DNA of 64,000 bases from Symbiodinium natans (taxonomy: Eukaryota; Sar; Dinophyceae; Suessiales; Symbiodiniaceae). How positions within the stretch are numbered: position 1 is the first letter of the stretch; the number at the start of each line of letters is the position of its first letter. The stretch is taken from NCBI GenBank assembly GCA_905221605.1, contig CAJNDS010002845.1, positions 208,213 to 272,212 of the forward strand, given 5' to 3'. Below the pieces are notes generated by a model, which worked only from the letters and a program-made list of their open reading frames with translations, was not told the DNA's origin and searched no databases. The position numbers were made by a program, and so were the translations under genes. Positions 63,822-64,000 of this stretch are shown piece by piece.

Positions 63822-64000
63822 GTGCCGAATGATGTGGAGTTCTCGCGCCTGGCGGAGTCTGATGGTTCCGTTCTCGTCGGTCCAACGTTTTTTGGTGCTA
63901 GATGCCCGACTTCGGGTTGGCTGGCCTCGTGCTCCTTCCTCATCGGCCTCTTTCTTCGGGGTTCCCGAGCAGTCTCTTTCGCTTGTTGGCGGAGCCCGAT
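63822..64000 (+). CDS. Exon candidate running off the window end
   Basis: The frame reads VPNDVEFSRLAESDGSVLVG then PTFFGARCPTSGWLASCSFL and a hydrophobic/basic end, and is still open at 64000. The opposite strand is open too (63746-63943). Partial. Confidence 0.35.
   Translation, partial: MPNDVEFSRLAESDGSVLVGPTFFGARCPTSGWLASCSFLIGLFLRGSRAVSFACWRSP

Overview
This window looks like a piece of nuclear scaffold from a dinoflagellate, probably a Symbiodiniaceae-like alga. That is an inference from four things seen in the sequence. First, genes are thinly spread and cut into very small exons. Second, in the three genes I can name, many introns start with GC or GA rather than GT and end in AG, with an AGG-type direct repeat at both junctions, as known in dinoflagellates. 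Third, plant-type TTTAGGG/CCCTAAA telomere-like repeats are scattered inside the scaffold. Fourth, microsatellites, minisatellites and homopolymer runs are abundant, and there is a 100-N assembly gap. I saw no rRNA, tRNA, CRISPR array, bacterial operon or recognisable transposase or reverse transcriptase.

Three genes can be named from family knowledge, all on the + strand. (1) An LSM14/SCD6/DCP5-type RNA-binding protein has its LSm domain at 40.97-41.58 kb, followed by short exons encoding Lys/Gly/Tyr-rich low-complexity sequence at 42.37-43.19 kb. (2) MND1, the meiotic partner of HOP2, spans 53.24-58.46 kb in at least eleven small exons. (3) A class-3 lipase resembling sn1-specific diacylglycerol lipase spans 60.69-62.28 kb. 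A two-finger U1/matrin-type zinc-finger exon lies at 24.58-25.19 kb, and a transporter-like membrane exon at 3.4-3.64 kb.

Layout. 0-19 kb: scattered + strand exon candidates, one perfect-length hairpin (12.3 kb), and tracts that read like protein but change frame or carry in-frame stops (13.8-14.7, 15.86-16.12 kb). 19.2-19.4 kb: telomere-like repeats folded into a 41-bp perfect palindr. arm pair. 19.9-25.3 kb: more coding-like tracts, some decayed, and the zinc-finger exon. 25.6-28.0 kb: duplicated segments and minisatellites. 28.9-32.8 kb: a repeat-dominated block (GA tracts, degenerate telomere repeats with a recurring 28-29-bp box, a large alternating-orientation GC-rich minisatellite, a 35-bp minisatellite, and a 59-bp tandem duplication). 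This block is next to the only reasonably convincing minus-strand exon (32.8-33.1 kb). 34.5-40 kb: isolated + exons and the gap. 40.9-64 kb: the most gene-rich part, with the three named genes and numerous anonymous exons.

The named genes share no pathway (mRNP/translation control, meiotic recombination, lipid signalling); their proximity appears incidental. Anonymous exons were called by eye from amino-acid texture, splice-like flanks and codon use, with no database search, so they are tentative and many exact ends are uncertain.
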